Assembly (NCBI GenBank): GCA_902783775.1
Contig: CACZSI010000045.1
Location: forward strand, 1 to 41,907
Origin: an uncultured Lachnospiraceae bacterium
GTDB lineage: Bacteria; Bacillota; Clostridia; Lachnospirales; Lachnospiraceae
Direction: 5' to 3'
DNA: 41,907 nucleotides
Below the pieces are notes generated by a model. That model ran no database searches. It was given only the letters and a program-made list of their open reading frames with translations, and was not told the origin of the DNA. Position numbers and translations under genes: made by a program. Within the stretch, counting starts at the first letter, position 1; the number at the start of each line of letters is the position of its first letter. Shown here in pieces: positions 25,191 to 34,659 of the stretch.

Positions 25191-26741
25191 TTACTCATCT
25201 AATTTATATTTATCATTGTCTTTCTTAGCTTTATAACAAGCCCCTGTATCTGATGATATTGCATAGAATCCCTTAGTGTCCTCGTCACCATCACTATCCT
25301 CGATGCTACATTTTACAATATAGTAATTAGAACTCTTTATCTCAGATATCTTAATAAATTCTATATATCCCTGACTCTTATTTTTAAATGAGCCATCTTC
25401 ATTTTCATAAATACCATCAGAAACCAATTTCTCTGAAAGTCTCTTTAATGCCTCTGTATAACTTACTGTATATTCAGGTGAATAATCATATACTCTTGAA
25501 ACTAGAGGACTCTTTACACCGTCTTTATCTATTGCTACAAAGATATATAATGTATTACCCTTAGGCATCTTAATTGGTTTAGTGTACTTCTTTGATTTCT
25601 TATTTGGCTCTGTTCCATCTGTTGTGTAGTAGATTTCACAATTATCAGCGGCAGCGGCCTCAATCTTTTTAGGTGAAGAATATTTTCCGCCATCAGGAGT
25701 TACATCAGGTTTATCAACTTTTACAAAAGATAAAATATATTTTGCTGATAACTGCTTACTACTCTTACTATTCTTGTCGACAGAATAAGCTCTAAGAGTA
25801 AATGTTCCCTCAGTTTTAAATTTAATTGGATTAGAGTATTTAGTTCTGGATGTAGACTTTGATGGATCTGAACCATCTGTTGTATAGTAAATCTTTACAC
25901 CCTTAGCAGCCTTTAACTCAATGGAAATAGGCTGATTATATGTACCCTCTTCAATACTTGGAACAGGTATAGTTCCGTCGAATTTCTTTAACTGTTCTCT
26001 GATAGATGATGGGGCTGATACAATTAAAGATTCAATTTTAGAATCATGATTATTATTCTGATAAAGAACAATTAAGCTCTCATAATATTCGATATTATGC
26101 TTATCAACCTTAACCAATGACTCGTAATATTTAATTTCTTCTTCATCTAAATCTCCAATAAACTCATCCACCTTACATACCATCTCGTATGATTTGATTT
26201 TCTGCTCTGATGTTACTGCATTATTAGCTGCATTTATATACTGTGTGCGGGCATCTCTATAATTTTTAGAATCATAGAATGAATTACCCTGGCCGAAATA
26301 TTTATTGAATTTTTCAGTTTTTTGAGTTTTAACTATTTCATATGTAGTAATTGATGCAATAGCCATACAAACTAATGATACTAAAATTAAAATAAGCATC
26401 TTCGTTTTAGAACTCATCTTTTTCTTTTCAGGTTTATATCCTTTATTATTAGAACTCTGATATGATTTTTTCTTGTGATTAACATATTCATCAGCTATCT
26501 TATCATTCTTCTCTTCCTCATCCATATTACTTACATTTATAGAATTAATATAGTCTGGTTCTCTATTAGCATCGTTAGCTGAAACGCTAAACTCATCATT
26601 ATTATCTACTTTAGCTACATCTTTAGCTTTCTTTTTTTCTTCATTTAGTTTTGTGACATCAGTATCTTTTAACTTATATCCACAATAATTACAGAATACT
26701 AGATTATCATCGCATTCATTTTTACAACTTGGACAAATCAT
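25191..26741 (-). CDS. Zinc-ribbon membrane protein with two chitobiase/Fn3-like surface modules
   Basis: A 516-residue protein of unknown function. The N-terminus is a zinc ribbon (CPSCKNECDDNLVFCNYCG, two CxxC pairs), followed by a charged linker, one membrane helix at about 113-135 and a helical region of about 130 residues. Then come two tandem modules of the CHB_HEX_C_1/Fn3-associated type, each with the phrase IYYTTDGSDP or IYYTTDGTEP and ending near YIL or YDY. A final domain of about 90 residues completes it. The zinc ribbon should be cytoplasmic and the modules outside. It is the last gene of the operon from the U32 gene, 24 bases after queH, before the terminator at 25162. Confidence 0.82.
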   Translation of the reverse strand: MICPSCKNECDDNLVFCNYCGYKLKDTDVTKLNEEKKKAKDVAKVDNNDEFSVSANDANREPDYINSINVSNMDEEEKNDKIADEYVNHKKKSYQSSNNKGYKPEKKKMSSKTKMLILILVSLVCMAIASITTYEIVKTQKTEKFNKYFGQGNSFYDSKNYRDARTQYINAANNAVTSEQKIKSYEMVCKVDEFIGDLDEEEIKYYESLVKVDKHNIEYYESLIVLYQNNNHDSKIESLIVSAPSSIREQLKKFDGTIPVPSIEEGTYNQPISIELKAAKGVKIYYTTDGSDPSKSTSRTKYSNPIKFKTEGTFTLRAYSVDKNSKSSKQLSAKYILSFVKVDKPDVTPDGGKYSSPKKIEAAAADNCEIYYTTDGTEPNKKSKKYTKPIKMPKGNTLYIFVAIDKDGVKSPLVSRVYDYSPEYTVSYTEALKRLSEKLVSDGIYENEDGSFKNKSQGYIEFIKISEIKSSNYYIVKCSIEDSDGDEDTKGFYAISSDTGACYKAKKDNDKYKLDE

Positions 26742-26765
26742 TTTATACCCTTTCTACTACTTGAT

Positions 26766-27383
26766 TTAATTATCTATATTTCTTTTGCTGAATTCACATC
26801 CACAAAAATTCTGTCTATATAAATCATATTCTTTAGATAATTCAATAGACCGCTTATAACCGTTTTTCTTTTTAAAATCTGAATATAGATATTTAACACC
26901 TAATTCATCTTCTAATTTTTTACCAATCTCATTAATCTTCTGGGCATTTTTTAGTGGAGAGATGGTAAGGGTTGTAGCAAAATAATCATATTTATTTAAA
27001 GCCATTAATGCTGCATAGCGCATACGCTGTTCATAACATATAAAACAGCGACTGCCCCCTTCTTTAGCATCTTCTAAACCTTTTACAGCCTGATAAAATT
27101 CATCAGGGCTATACTCTTCAATCTCAACATTCACAGGATTTGTGAAATTCATCTCTAAAACGAAACGCTTTAGTTCTTCGGCTCTATGATTATATTCATC
27201 TATACCGCATATATTAGGATTATAAAAGACAATAGTTATATCAAAATATTGTGATAAATATTCTAATACATAACTACTACATGGTGCACAGCAGGCATGT
27301 AGCATAAGGCTTGGCCTAATCCCCGCCTTAACATTATCTTCTATAATCTTTTCTAATACTTTTTGATAATTAATCTTATTCAT
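26766..27383 (-). CDS. queH: Epoxyqueuosine reductase QueH
   Basis: Reduces epoxyqueuosine to queuosine in tRNA, replacing QueG without B12. The 205-residue protein has the QueH (formerly DUF208) cysteine pattern: MLHACCAPCSSYVLEYL near the N-terminus, CFICYEQRM in the middle and FCGCEFS near the end, ligands for an iron-sulfur cluster and a mononuclear metal. The region YFATTLTISPLKNAQKIN is also typical. AGGAAATAAA precedes the ATG, eight bases after the PBP gene. Other queuosine genes are not in this window. Confidence 0.94.
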   Translation of the reverse strand: MNKINYQKVLEKIIEDNVKAGIRPSLMLHACCAPCSSYVLEYLSQYFDITIVFYNPNICGIDEYNHRAEELKRFVLEMNFTNPVNVEIEEYSPDEFYQAVKGLEDAKEGGSRCFICYEQRMRYAALMALNKYDYFATTLTISPLKNAQKINEIGKKLEDELGVKYLYSDFKKKNGYKRSIELSKEYDLYRQNFCGCEFSKRNIDN

Positions 27384-27391
27384 TTTATTTC

Positions 27392-28882
27392 CTAATAATA
27401 GTAATAATCTAAAATTTCTTTAGCTATATTAACAGCTTTTGCGTCACCTTCTTCAATGTTTTCTAATACCACTGCAATAGCTACCTTTTTACCATTATGT
27501 TTAGCAAAGCCAACAAACCAAGAATTAATATGTCCATTCTTATCTAATTCGGCCGTACCGGTTTTTCCGTAAGCATCATAAACAGAACCATTCATAATAC
27601 TACCAGTTCCATAATCACAAACCGCTGACATATAATCCTTTAGCTGTTTAGCATATTTTTTCTTTATAAGTATACCATATTCTTGCTTTTTTGTTTTAGT
27701 TTTTACATTAGAATTATGATCTGTTATTTTCTTAATAATATATGGCTTCATTAATACGCCATCATTGGCAATGGCAGACGCTATCATACACATATGTGCA
27801 GGTGAAACCATAGTCTTACCCTGTCCAATACTAGTCTGAGTTACATCGAACTGGCTAGATTTCTTATTTAACATAAATTTACTGGTGTTAAATGTGATAT
27901 CTAATGGTAAATCCTTATTAAATAATAAACTCTCCGCTGTCTTTTTAAATTTAGATACTTTTAATTCATCGCCAATACTAGAGAAAGCTGAATTACATGA
28001 ATAGGCAAAGGCGTGTTTTAAATCCTCTCTATAATGGGCATTTCCATCAAAACACTCGATTTTAAAACCTTTAAAATTAGCATAACCATTACAATCATAT
28101 GAATAGTTTTGATAGTTCTTATTCTCTTTCATAAATTCTAGAGCTGTTACAATCTTAAAAATAGAACCAGGCGTGTATTGACCCTGAGTTGCTCTATTTA
28201 AGAGTTTAGAATTAGAGCTATCGCTACTAATCTTCTCCCAGTTTTCGTTAATTGTATTAGGATTATAAGATGGCTTAGAAACGGAAGCTATAATCTTTCC
28301 ACTTTCCGGATCCATCATAAATACAGCACCCTTAATATCGCCTAACTCATTATATGCCTTCTTTTGGATACCCACATTTAATGTAGTATAGATATCTAAT
28401 CCTCTAGGAATTTCATTTTTAAAATCATCTACGATTTTCTGAATGGAATCAGAGTCATTAAATAAAAGTTTATATCTATAATCCTTCTCTATTCCGTATC
28501 CGCCGTGACTATCAATTCCTACAATATGAGCAAACATCTTACCATATGGGTAAACTCGCTTATCATCAGAAACATCTCTAGGAGTATCCTTCATATCTGT
28601 GTAAGCTAAAGCTTTCTTATTGCTACTGTAGATAGTTCCCTTAACAACAGTGCTTTCCTTTTTTTTGATTCTATAATTATAACTATCATTTAATATATCT
28701 TTAGAATCCACTGCTAAAAATCTAATATAATAGCCTATCATAAAAAGAAAAATAGCTGAGAAGAAAACTGTAGCCACCATGGTCTGTCTATTTAATTTTT
28801 TTCTTTTTTTGATTTCTAACTGCTGGGATTTTTGTTGTCTCTTCAAGTCTTGGGATTTGCGTCGTCCTGTATTTCGTCTCAT
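27392..28882 (-). CDS. Class B penicillin-binding protein (transpeptidase)
   Basis: A membrane-anchored peptidoglycan cross-linking enzyme of 496 residues, resembling clostridial PbpA. A basic cytoplasmic N-terminus is followed by a membrane helix at about 35-57 and a pedestal domain. The transpeptidase domain has S240-xx-K243 (TPGSIFK), S295-C-N297 and K440-T-G. There are no PASTA domains. The ATG has AAGGAG seven bases upstream, so I accept this start although it lies 95 bases inside the preceding gene. A later ATG at 28780 would delete the basic tail and begin in the membrane helix. Its partner glycosyltransferase is the FtsW/RodA protein encoded upstream. Confidence 0.92.
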   Translation of the reverse strand: MRRNTGRRKSQDLKRQQKSQQLEIKKRKKLNRQTMVATVFFSAIFLFMIGYYIRFLAVDSKDILNDSYNYRIKKKESTVVKGTIYSSNKKALAYTDMKDTPRDVSDDKRVYPYGKMFAHIVGIDSHGGYGIEKDYRYKLLFNDSDSIQKIVDDFKNEIPRGLDIYTTLNVGIQKKAYNELGDIKGAVFMMDPESGKIIASVSKPSYNPNTINENWEKISSDSSNSKLLNRATQGQYTPGSIFKIVTALEFMKENKNYQNYSYDCNGYANFKGFKIECFDGNAHYREDLKHAFAYSCNSAFSSIGDELKVSKFKKTAESLLFNKDLPLDITFNTSKFMLNKKSSQFDVTQTSIGQGKTMVSPAHMCMIASAIANDGVLMKPYIIKKITDHNSNVKTKTKKQEYGILIKKKYAKQLKDYMSAVCDYGTGSIMNGSVYDAYGKTGTAELDKNGHINSWFVGFAKHNGKKVAIAVVLENIEEGDAKAVNIAKEILDYYYY

Positions 28883-30242
28883 TCACATTCTCCTTTATCT
28901 GTGGTTTTGAAGGCTGTGTTCTCATAACTGTCTTTCTAGAATCAGTTCCTACAATAGCTAGTCCTTGGATAATAGCAAAAACTATCAATGTAGCTAATAT
29001 TGAACTTCCTCCGTATGAAACTAGTGGCAATGTAACTCCTGTAGATGGAATCATCTTTAGAGCACCACCAATAGTAAGAATAACCTGGGTTGCATAAGAA
29101 ACACCTAATCCTACGCAAACTAATTTATTGAATGTAGAAACCTGCTCCATTGCAATTATTAAAAATGCAATAAAACATATTAAACAAATTAATATTAGTG
29201 CAATGGCAAATATAGCACCAAATTCTTCTGCTATTGCAGAGAAAATAAAGTCCTGCTGAATTTCCGGCACATATTCCGGAAAACCATGATAAAGTCCGGT
29301 TCCTGTAACCCCACCGCTGCCAATGGCAAAAAGTGACTGTGCTACCTGATATCCGCCGTCATTAATTGATTGCCAAGGATCAATCCAGGCATTTACTCTG
29401 GTCTGAACGTGGGAAAATAGCTTAAACGCTAACAGGGAAGCCACCGACAATGCGGCTGTTCCACCTATAAGATAAATTATTTTTCTAGTTCCCACATAAA
29501 TCATAAACATAAATGTCATATAGAAAATTAATGCCGCACCTAAATCTTTTCCTGCCACTAAAACTAGTACATAAATTCCGGAAAGAATACAGGTAAGAAC
29601 AACATTTTTAAATTCACTGGATTTTTGAAGCATTCCTGCCACAAAAAATACAAAAATAATTTTCACGAATTCTGTAGGCTGAACTGTAACCCCCATAATG
29701 CTCGTCTGAATTTTAGCACCCTTAGTAGACGGAGCTAAAATAACAATTATAAGCAGTGCTAAGCCCACAAAAAAATAAATCCATGTATAGGATTTCCATA
29801 TTTCAAATTTACTCATAAAAAATGGCACTATAAGGGATGCCATAGTAGCTACCACCACGATAATAAACTGTTTAAAATCATCGGCCTTAGGAAGTCTGGC
29901 TAATACTATAAATCCTATGGTAAGTAACATAGCCATATTACTTAAAAGAGCTCTATTAATTTTAGGATAGATTACAGGGAATATTCCTAATACTACAATT
30001 AAAAAACTAAGCTGTAATCCACCTAAAATTATAACCTCCACCGGTTTTTTATCAGTTTGATTTAGATAGATAGTCACTATACCTACTATATATGTTGAAA
30101 AAATCAATCCGTTCTGTCTTTGGAAGATGCCTGAAATCTTATATGGATTATGACATCTTATGGCCGCAAAGCCTTCCCAAACATAGAAAACGCTTAGGAA
30201 TATAAATAGATATTTACTAACGGTAATTAAAAATGTATCCAA
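28788..30242 (-). CDS. FtsW/RodA/SpoVE family peptidoglycan glycosyltransferase
   Basis: A 484-residue SEDS protein that polymerises lipid II into glycan strands, with about ten membrane helices. Family segments are GVTVQPTEFVKIIFVFF, GKDLGAALIFYMTFMFMIYVG, NAWIDPWQS, GGYQVAQSLFAIGSGGVTGTG, FIFSAIAEEFG and the C-terminal IPSTGVTLPLVSYGGSS. It carries an extended charged C-terminal tail ending in KKKKIK, encoded in the 95-base overlap with the PBP gene. The start is a TTG with GGAGG six bases upstream; no suitable ATG is near. The tight link to a class B PBP supports a cognate pair, but not whether it serves division or elongation. Confidence 0.93.
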   Translation of the reverse strand: MDTFLITVSKYLFIFLSVFYVWEGFAAIRCHNPYKISGIFQRQNGLIFSTYIVGIVTIYLNQTDKKPVEVIILGGLQLSFLIVVLGIFPVIYPKINRALLSNMAMLLTIGFIVLARLPKADDFKQFIIVVVATMASLIVPFFMSKFEIWKSYTWIYFFVGLALLIIVILAPSTKGAKIQTSIMGVTVQPTEFVKIIFVFFVAGMLQKSSEFKNVVLTCILSGIYVLVLVAGKDLGAALIFYMTFMFMIYVGTRKIIYLIGGTAALSVASLLAFKLFSHVQTRVNAWIDPWQSINDGGYQVAQSLFAIGSGGVTGTGLYHGFPEYVPEIQQDFIFSAIAEEFGAIFAIALILICLICFIAFLIIAMEQVSTFNKLVCVGLGVSYATQVILTIGGALKMIPSTGVTLPLVSYGGSSILATLIVFAIIQGLAIVGTDSRKTVMRTQPSKPQIKENVNETKYRTTQIPRLEETTKIPAVRNQKKKKIK

Positions 30243-30269
30243 TATTTGCCTCCTACTTTAGTCTATGCA

Positions 30270-32405
30270 CTACTGCACACCTCTATTTAAGTGACCTCTA
30301 GTACTTGTCTTAGAATCATCTTCTATCTCGCCTTTTACAAAAGTATTATACACTTTATCAAGAATATCTTCCACTTGATTTTTATCTTCTAAAGTAAACT
30401 GTATACGCACAGATTTATTAGTTATAGCACCTATTTCTTTAGCTTTAGAAAATGCTGAATAGACATCACTATTAAAAATTAAATTGTAACAATATCTGCA
30501 GACGCACATTACCGGCATCTTTTTGTTCTTTCTATCTATTAAACGTAATTTATCGTTATTTTTATTGCATGATAAATTATTTTTTCTTATACAATTAGCA
30601 GTTATCATTAGCGGATAATTTCCATAAACTATAAACTCATCCACACCGCCATTATCCCTTATGGCTTTTAAGTTTAATTCCATTGGTGATGTTAAAAGTC
30701 CATCTGATAAAACTTCTTTAGCTAGTTTATTATAAGCATATACATTGTAGTCAAAAATAAAGTTACTTATATTCTTTTCTTTAAGATATAAATATTCTTC
30801 AATATTTCTTATTAAAAAGCCGTCTGATAAAGAAATAATATTTCCCATAGACTTATCAAATAACTCTAAATCATCTTTTCTAAAGATAAATGGCATAGCA
30901 ATATATATTTTTTTACCATTGTTATTAGATATTACTTCCTTAATCTGATCAGGTTTAAAGAAAGCTTGCTCAATATATATACCATCAATAAAATCTTTTT
31001 CTAAACAGACCTTTAACTGATTTATATCATAAACTAAAACGTTAATATTTTTCTTTAAAAGAGGTTTAGAGTTTTCATAATTATATTTAATCTCATTTTT
31101 AGCAACTCTTCTATATTTTCTAAGCAATGTATCATTGATACTATTTACAAATTCACGTCTTAACTTATTAAGCGCGCTATTAGGAACAAATACATTTTTA
31201 TCTAAATAGATATTTACATTACCTGGAGAATAATTAGTATTTCCAAATTTTAATATATTTTTCTTAATGGATTTTTCTGTGGCAGATGCGTTTTTAGCCT
31301 CTTCTACTACATCACCTAGGCATTCCACATATTCATCATCGATAATGCCTGAAATTCTAAGAGGCTCTCCTTTAGTTATAAATAAATCAAAATCTATTTC
31401 CTTTTTAGGCATTAATTCTAGCATCTTATCAATATCTGCTTTTAGTTTCTCATTTTCTTTTCTAAATCCAACTTTTTTTAGAGACATCATTTCCTTAGAA
31501 TTGTGAGTCTCGTAATAGCTGTTAGAAAATCCATTTCTATTAAACAAATCCATCAAATATTCGATATCTTTAGGATCAACCTTATAATTTTTAGGATTTT
31601 TTAAATATAAATCTATATATTTTCTATAAATACTAGTAACTCCCGCTACATAATATTTATTTTTCATTCTACCTTCGATTTTAAGAGAATAAACACCACT
31701 TTCTATAATCTTAGGCAATATGCTAAGCGTACAGATATCCTTAGGACTTAACTGATAGCGCTCATCATTTTTATTTATTAGTTTGTTATTAAATAATGCA
31801 TCATATTCTAGTCTACAAGGCTGTGCGCAACGTCCTCTATTTCCACTTCTTCCACCTATTAAACTGCTCATTAAGCATTGGCCTGAATAACAATAGCAAA
31901 GGGCACCGTGGACAAATGATTCAATTTCAATATCTACATTGTCCTTAATATCTTTAATCTCATCTAGAGATAGCTCTCTAGGAGTAACCAGTCTAGTGAC
32001 ATTATTATCCTTTAAAAACTTAGCAGTATATTTTCCCATAATAGTCATCTGTGTGCTGGCATGAATGTGTAAAAGAGGAAAATTATCCTTGATAAATTTA
32101 AGTACACCAAAATCCTGTACTATCACCGCATCTAATCCGTGTTGGTACAGGGGCTTTATATGTGAATATAATTCATTTTCTAACTCATTATTTTTAAGTA
32201 GCGTATTAACTGTTAAATAAATTTTCTTGCCATTAATATGAGCATAATCAATTACCTCTTTCATCTCATCAATAGAGAGATTATTAGCATATGCTCTAGC
32301 ACCAAACTTATCAAGAGATGTATAAACTGCATCTGCTCCACTGTTTAGTGCAGCTATTATATTTTCATAAGAGCCACCAGGGGCCAATAATTCAACATTC
32401 TTCAT
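30270..32405 (-). CDS. U32 family peptidase-like protein, probable RNA hydroxylation enzyme
   Basis: A 711-residue member of peptidase family U32. Characterised bacterial relatives (RlhA, TrhP) are needed for hydroxylation of 23S rRNA or tRNA rather than proteolysis, so that is the likely role. Hallmarks are LLAPGGSYENIIAALNSGADAVY at the N-terminus, IHASTQMTI, and the cysteine-rich CYCYSGQCLMSS with NRGRCAQPCR. A later group with CVCRYCYN may add a fourth ligand set. The long C-terminal part (from about residue 330) matches the RlhA-like architecture better than the short TrhP type. GGTGAG precedes the ATG, about 20 bases after the zapA terminator. Confidence 0.85.
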   Translation of the reverse strand: MKNVELLAPGGSYENIIAALNSGADAVYTSLDKFGARAYANNLSIDEMKEVIDYAHINGKKIYLTVNTLLKNNELENELYSHIKPLYQHGLDAVIVQDFGVLKFIKDNFPLLHIHASTQMTIMGKYTAKFLKDNNVTRLVTPRELSLDEIKDIKDNVDIEIESFVHGALCYCYSGQCLMSSLIGGRSGNRGRCAQPCRLEYDALFNNKLINKNDERYQLSPKDICTLSILPKIIESGVYSLKIEGRMKNKYYVAGVTSIYRKYIDLYLKNPKNYKVDPKDIEYLMDLFNRNGFSNSYYETHNSKEMMSLKKVGFRKENEKLKADIDKMLELMPKKEIDFDLFITKGEPLRISGIIDDEYVECLGDVVEEAKNASATEKSIKKNILKFGNTNYSPGNVNIYLDKNVFVPNSALNKLRREFVNSINDTLLRKYRRVAKNEIKYNYENSKPLLKKNINVLVYDINQLKVCLEKDFIDGIYIEQAFFKPDQIKEVISNNNGKKIYIAMPFIFRKDDLELFDKSMGNIISLSDGFLIRNIEEYLYLKEKNISNFIFDYNVYAYNKLAKEVLSDGLLTSPMELNLKAIRDNGGVDEFIVYGNYPLMITANCIRKNNLSCNKNNDKLRLIDRKNKKMPVMCVCRYCYNLIFNSDVYSAFSKAKEIGAITNKSVRIQFTLEDKNQVEDILDKVYNTFVKGEIEDDSKTSTRGHLNRGVQ

Positions 32406-32424
32406 TTTATACTCACCATTTATC

Positions 32425-32455
32425 TAAAAAACAAACGACCAGGAAGTCCTGATCG
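32425..32455 (-). terminator. Rho-independent terminator after zapA
   Basis: On the minus strand CGATCAGG, loop ACTT, CCTGGTCG forms an 8-base stem (one G-U pair), followed by UUUGUUUUUU. It is the strongest terminator in the window and ends 19 bases before the U32 start codon. Confidence 0.9.
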
Positions 32456-32462
32456 CCCTTAA

Positions 32463-32867
32463 TTAAATATTACTCTTTAATTTAGCTTTTAATTCGATAA
32501 CTTCTCTTTCCAAATCCTTGATTTTATCATTAGCTTTAGAAAGTTCATCCTTAGCTGTTTCCACCTTAATATCCGCTGACATTAAAGCATGTTTTAAATC
32601 GTAAACTTCTTTTTCTTTAATCTCTAAGTCACTTTCCAAAACATCAGCCTGTTTTTTAGCCTTAAAATAATCATTTGCAATATTAATCTCTAATAAGATT
32701 CTCTGCATATCTATCTTCTGCATTCTGTAGCTTTCATTCTGTTTAAACTCAACAATCATATTATTAATATATGATGCTACTTTCTGAAGATAAGCTTCGC
32801 TTTCGAATCCTCCAATATTATATATCTTTCCATCAATAACCACATCTATATAATTTTTTGATGACAT
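32463..32867 (-). CDS. zapA: Cell division protein ZapA
   Basis: A Z-ring-associated protein that cross-links FtsZ filaments. The 134-residue product has the ZapA head (VVIDGKIYNIGGFESEAYLQKVASYINNMI) and a long coiled coil from about residue 55 to the end. The start is the ATG at 32867, which has AAGGAG upstream; the longer frame to 32894 runs into the palindrome and has no ribosome binding site. It has its own promoter and terminator, so it is a single-gene unit downstream of ruvB. Confidence 0.9.
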   Translation of the reverse strand: MSSKNYIDVVIDGKIYNIGGFESEAYLQKVASYINNMIVEFKQNESYRMQKIDMQRILLEINIANDYFKAKKQADVLESDLEIKEKEVYDLKHALMSADIKVETAKDELSKANDKIKDLEREVIELKAKLKSNI

Positions 32868-32881
32868 AATTCTCTCCTTAT

Positions 32882-32895
32882 ATTGCATATGCAAT
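32882..32895. repeat. 14-base perfect palindrome in the zapA leader
   Basis: ATTGCATATGCAAT is its own reverse complement. It lies between the predicted zapA transcription start (near 32904) and the ribosome binding site, the right place for a dimeric repressor site. No regulator is identified. Confidence 0.5.
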
Positions 32896-32910
32896 TAATC
32901 TATCCTATAT

Positions 32911-32940
32911 ATACTACCACAAAACTATATTATATGGCAA
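32911..32940 (-). promoter_or_regulatory. Promoter of zapA
   Basis: Minus strand TTGCCA (32935-32940), 18-base spacer, TAGTAT (32911-32916) with an upstream TGG that gives an extended -10. Confidence 0.6.
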
Positions 32941-32963
32941 CGAATAATGTTAAATTTTAAGAC

Positions 32964-33965
32964 TTAATCCTTAAGCATTTCTACCCCTAAATGATTATAG
33001 CATAATTCTGTAACTACTCTTCCTCTAGGAGTTCTTTGGATAAAACCATTCTGTATTAAATATGGTTCATAAACATCCTCGATAGTGCCTGCATCCTCCC
33101 CTAGGGCAGCAGCTAAAGTATCTAGTCCTACAGGACCTCCGCTAAATTTATAAATGATGGTCTCTAGAATATTTCTATCTGATTTATCTAATCCAAATTT
33201 ATCTACATCTAATAAATCTAGGGCATTTTTAGCTATATCTATATCTACTAAACCATCATGTTTAATCTGAGCAAAGTCTCTTACTCTTTTTAATAATCTA
33301 TTAGCTAATCTAGGAGTTCCTCTAGATCTTCTAGCTATCTCACTGGCACCTTTTTCATCAATGTCTACACCTAATAAAGTAGCTGATCTCATAACGATAT
33401 TTTTTAATTCATCTGTAGTATAGAATTCTAATTTATTAATTACACCAAATCTATCTCTAAGAGGTGCTGTTAAAAGTCCTGCTCTAGTTGTGGCACCTAC
33501 TAAAGTAAACTTAGGTAAATCAAGTCTAATTGATCTGGCACCCTGGCCTTTTCCTATCATAATATCAATGGAGTAATCTTCCATTGCCGGATACAACACT
33601 TCCTCTACCTGTCTGTTTAATCTGTGAATCTCATCGATAAATAAAACATCATTTTCAGATAAATTATTAAGAATGGCAGCCATCTCACCTGGTTTTTCAA
33701 TAGCTGGACCGGAAGTTATTTTTATATTTACCCCCATTTCATTGGCAATAATATTAGCTAAAGTAGTCTTTCCCAGTCCCGGTGGTCCGTAGAAAAGGAC
33801 ATGATCTAATGGTTCGCCACGTAGTTTAGCTGCTTCTATAAATATTTTTAAATTATATTTGATTTTTTCCTGGCCTACGTAATCAGTTAATTTTTGTGGT
33901 CTGATACCTGTTTCTATTAAGGCATCTTCCTGTGTAGCCTGTGTTTTTATAATTCGTCTATCCAT
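32964..33965 (-). CDS. ruvB: Holliday junction branch migration helicase RuvB
   Basis: The hexameric AAA+ motor that drives branch migration with RuvA. The 333-residue length is normal. Motifs are [11 protein letters not shown] at the N-terminus, Walker [10 protein letters not shown] (60-68), Walker [10 protein letters not shown] (D111, E112), sensor 1 [10 protein letters not shown], the arginine finger in PLRDRFG, and a C-terminal winged helix with [24 protein letters not shown] precedes the ATG, 12 bases after ruvA. No ruvC is adjacent; RecU, encoded at 12041-12574, should be the resolvase. Confidence 0.97.
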   Translation of the reverse strand: MDRRIIKTQATQEDALIETGIRPQKLTDYVGQEKIKYNLKIFIEAAKLRGEPLDHVLFYGPPGLGKTTLANIIANEMGVNIKITSGPAIEKPGEMAAILNNLSENDVLFIDEIHRLNRQVEEVLYPAMEDYSIDIMIGKGQGARSIRLDLPKFTLVGATTRAGLLTAPLRDRFGVINKLEFYTTDELKNIVMRSATLLGVDIDEKGASEIARRSRGTPRLANRLLKRVRDFAQIKHDGLVDIDIAKNALDLLDVDKFGLDKSDRNILETIIYKFSGGPVGLDTLAAALGEDAGTIEDVYEPYLIQNGFIQRTPRGRVVTELCYNHLGVEMLKD

Positions 33966-33977
33966 TTTAACCTCAAA

Positions 33978-34562
33978 TTAAATTAATTTTTTTAATGCTA
34001 ATTTTAATATCTCATCCACATCCATATCACTTGTGATTTCTAATTGATTAATAGCTGCATAAGCTTGGCTTTGAGAATAACCTAGTGATACTAAAGCGCT
34101 TACTGCATCAATTGTATTATTAGACTCTATATTAGCCTTAGGTGTATCAGTATTAAATTCTGTAATATCCACCTTATCTTTTAATTCTAAAATAATTTTT
34201 TGAGCAGTCTTTTTTCCAATACCCTGAGATTTAGATATAGCTTTTTCATCTCCTGCTATAATAGCTAACTGAAGCTGTGAATCCGGAAGGTTTGATAAAA
34301 TATTTAGCGCCCCCTTAGGGCCAACACCACTAACACCGATTAATAGTTTAAAGCTTTCTAAATCAGTTTGGGATAAGAATCCAAATAACTGCATTGCATC
34401 TTCTTTTACATGAAGATAAGTAAAAATCTTTAATTGCTCTCCTATTCCAATAGCCTGAAGGTTATTAGTTGGCATAAAAATCCCGTATCCCATGCCATTG
34501 TTATCAATTACAATTTTATCTTCACTTACATATTCCACTATTCCGGATATATAACTAATCAT
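33978..34562 (-). CDS. ruvA: Holliday junction DNA-binding protein RuvA
   Basis: Binds four-way junctions and recruits RuvB. The 194-residue protein has the N-terminal OB fold (MISYISGIVEYVSEDKIVIDNNG), the two helix-hairpin-helix motifs (LLIGVSGVGPKGALNIL and SKSQGIGKKTAQKIILELKDK) and the small C-terminal RuvB-binding domain (DAVSALVSLGYSQSQA). GAGGAAATAGTA precedes the ATG. A minus-strand TATAAT at 34593-34598 could be its -10; it directly abuts the -35 of the divergent apbE promoter. Confidence 0.96.
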   Translation of the reverse strand: MISYISGIVEYVSEDKIVIDNNGMGYGIFMPTNNLQAIGIGEQLKIFTYLHVKEDAMQLFGFLSQTDLESFKLLIGVSGVGPKGALNILSNLPDSQLQLAIIAGDEKAISKSQGIGKKTAQKIILELKDKVDITEFNTDTPKANIESNNTIDAVSALVSLGYSQSQAYAAINQLEITSDMDVDEILKLALKKLI

Positions 34563-34598
34563 TACTATTTCCTCTTTTCTTTTATCTCCTTAATTATA

Positions 34599-34628
34599 TT
34601 ACCATACAAAAAAAATATGTGCTATATT
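34599..34628 (+). promoter_or_regulatory. Promoter of apbE
   Basis: TTACCA (34599-34604), 18-base spacer, TATATT (34623-34628) preceded by TGC, an extended -10. It shares a short divergent gap with ruvA. Confidence 0.55.
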
Positions 34629-34659
34629 ATATATTAGATTATTGAAATTAGGAGATTTT

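Noticed and set aside
25024-25236. Plus-strand open frame of 70 codons containing CGGMADAADSKSAAHKACGFKSRHPH
   Set aside because: It is a translation of the tRNA-Leu gene, a well-known false protein.
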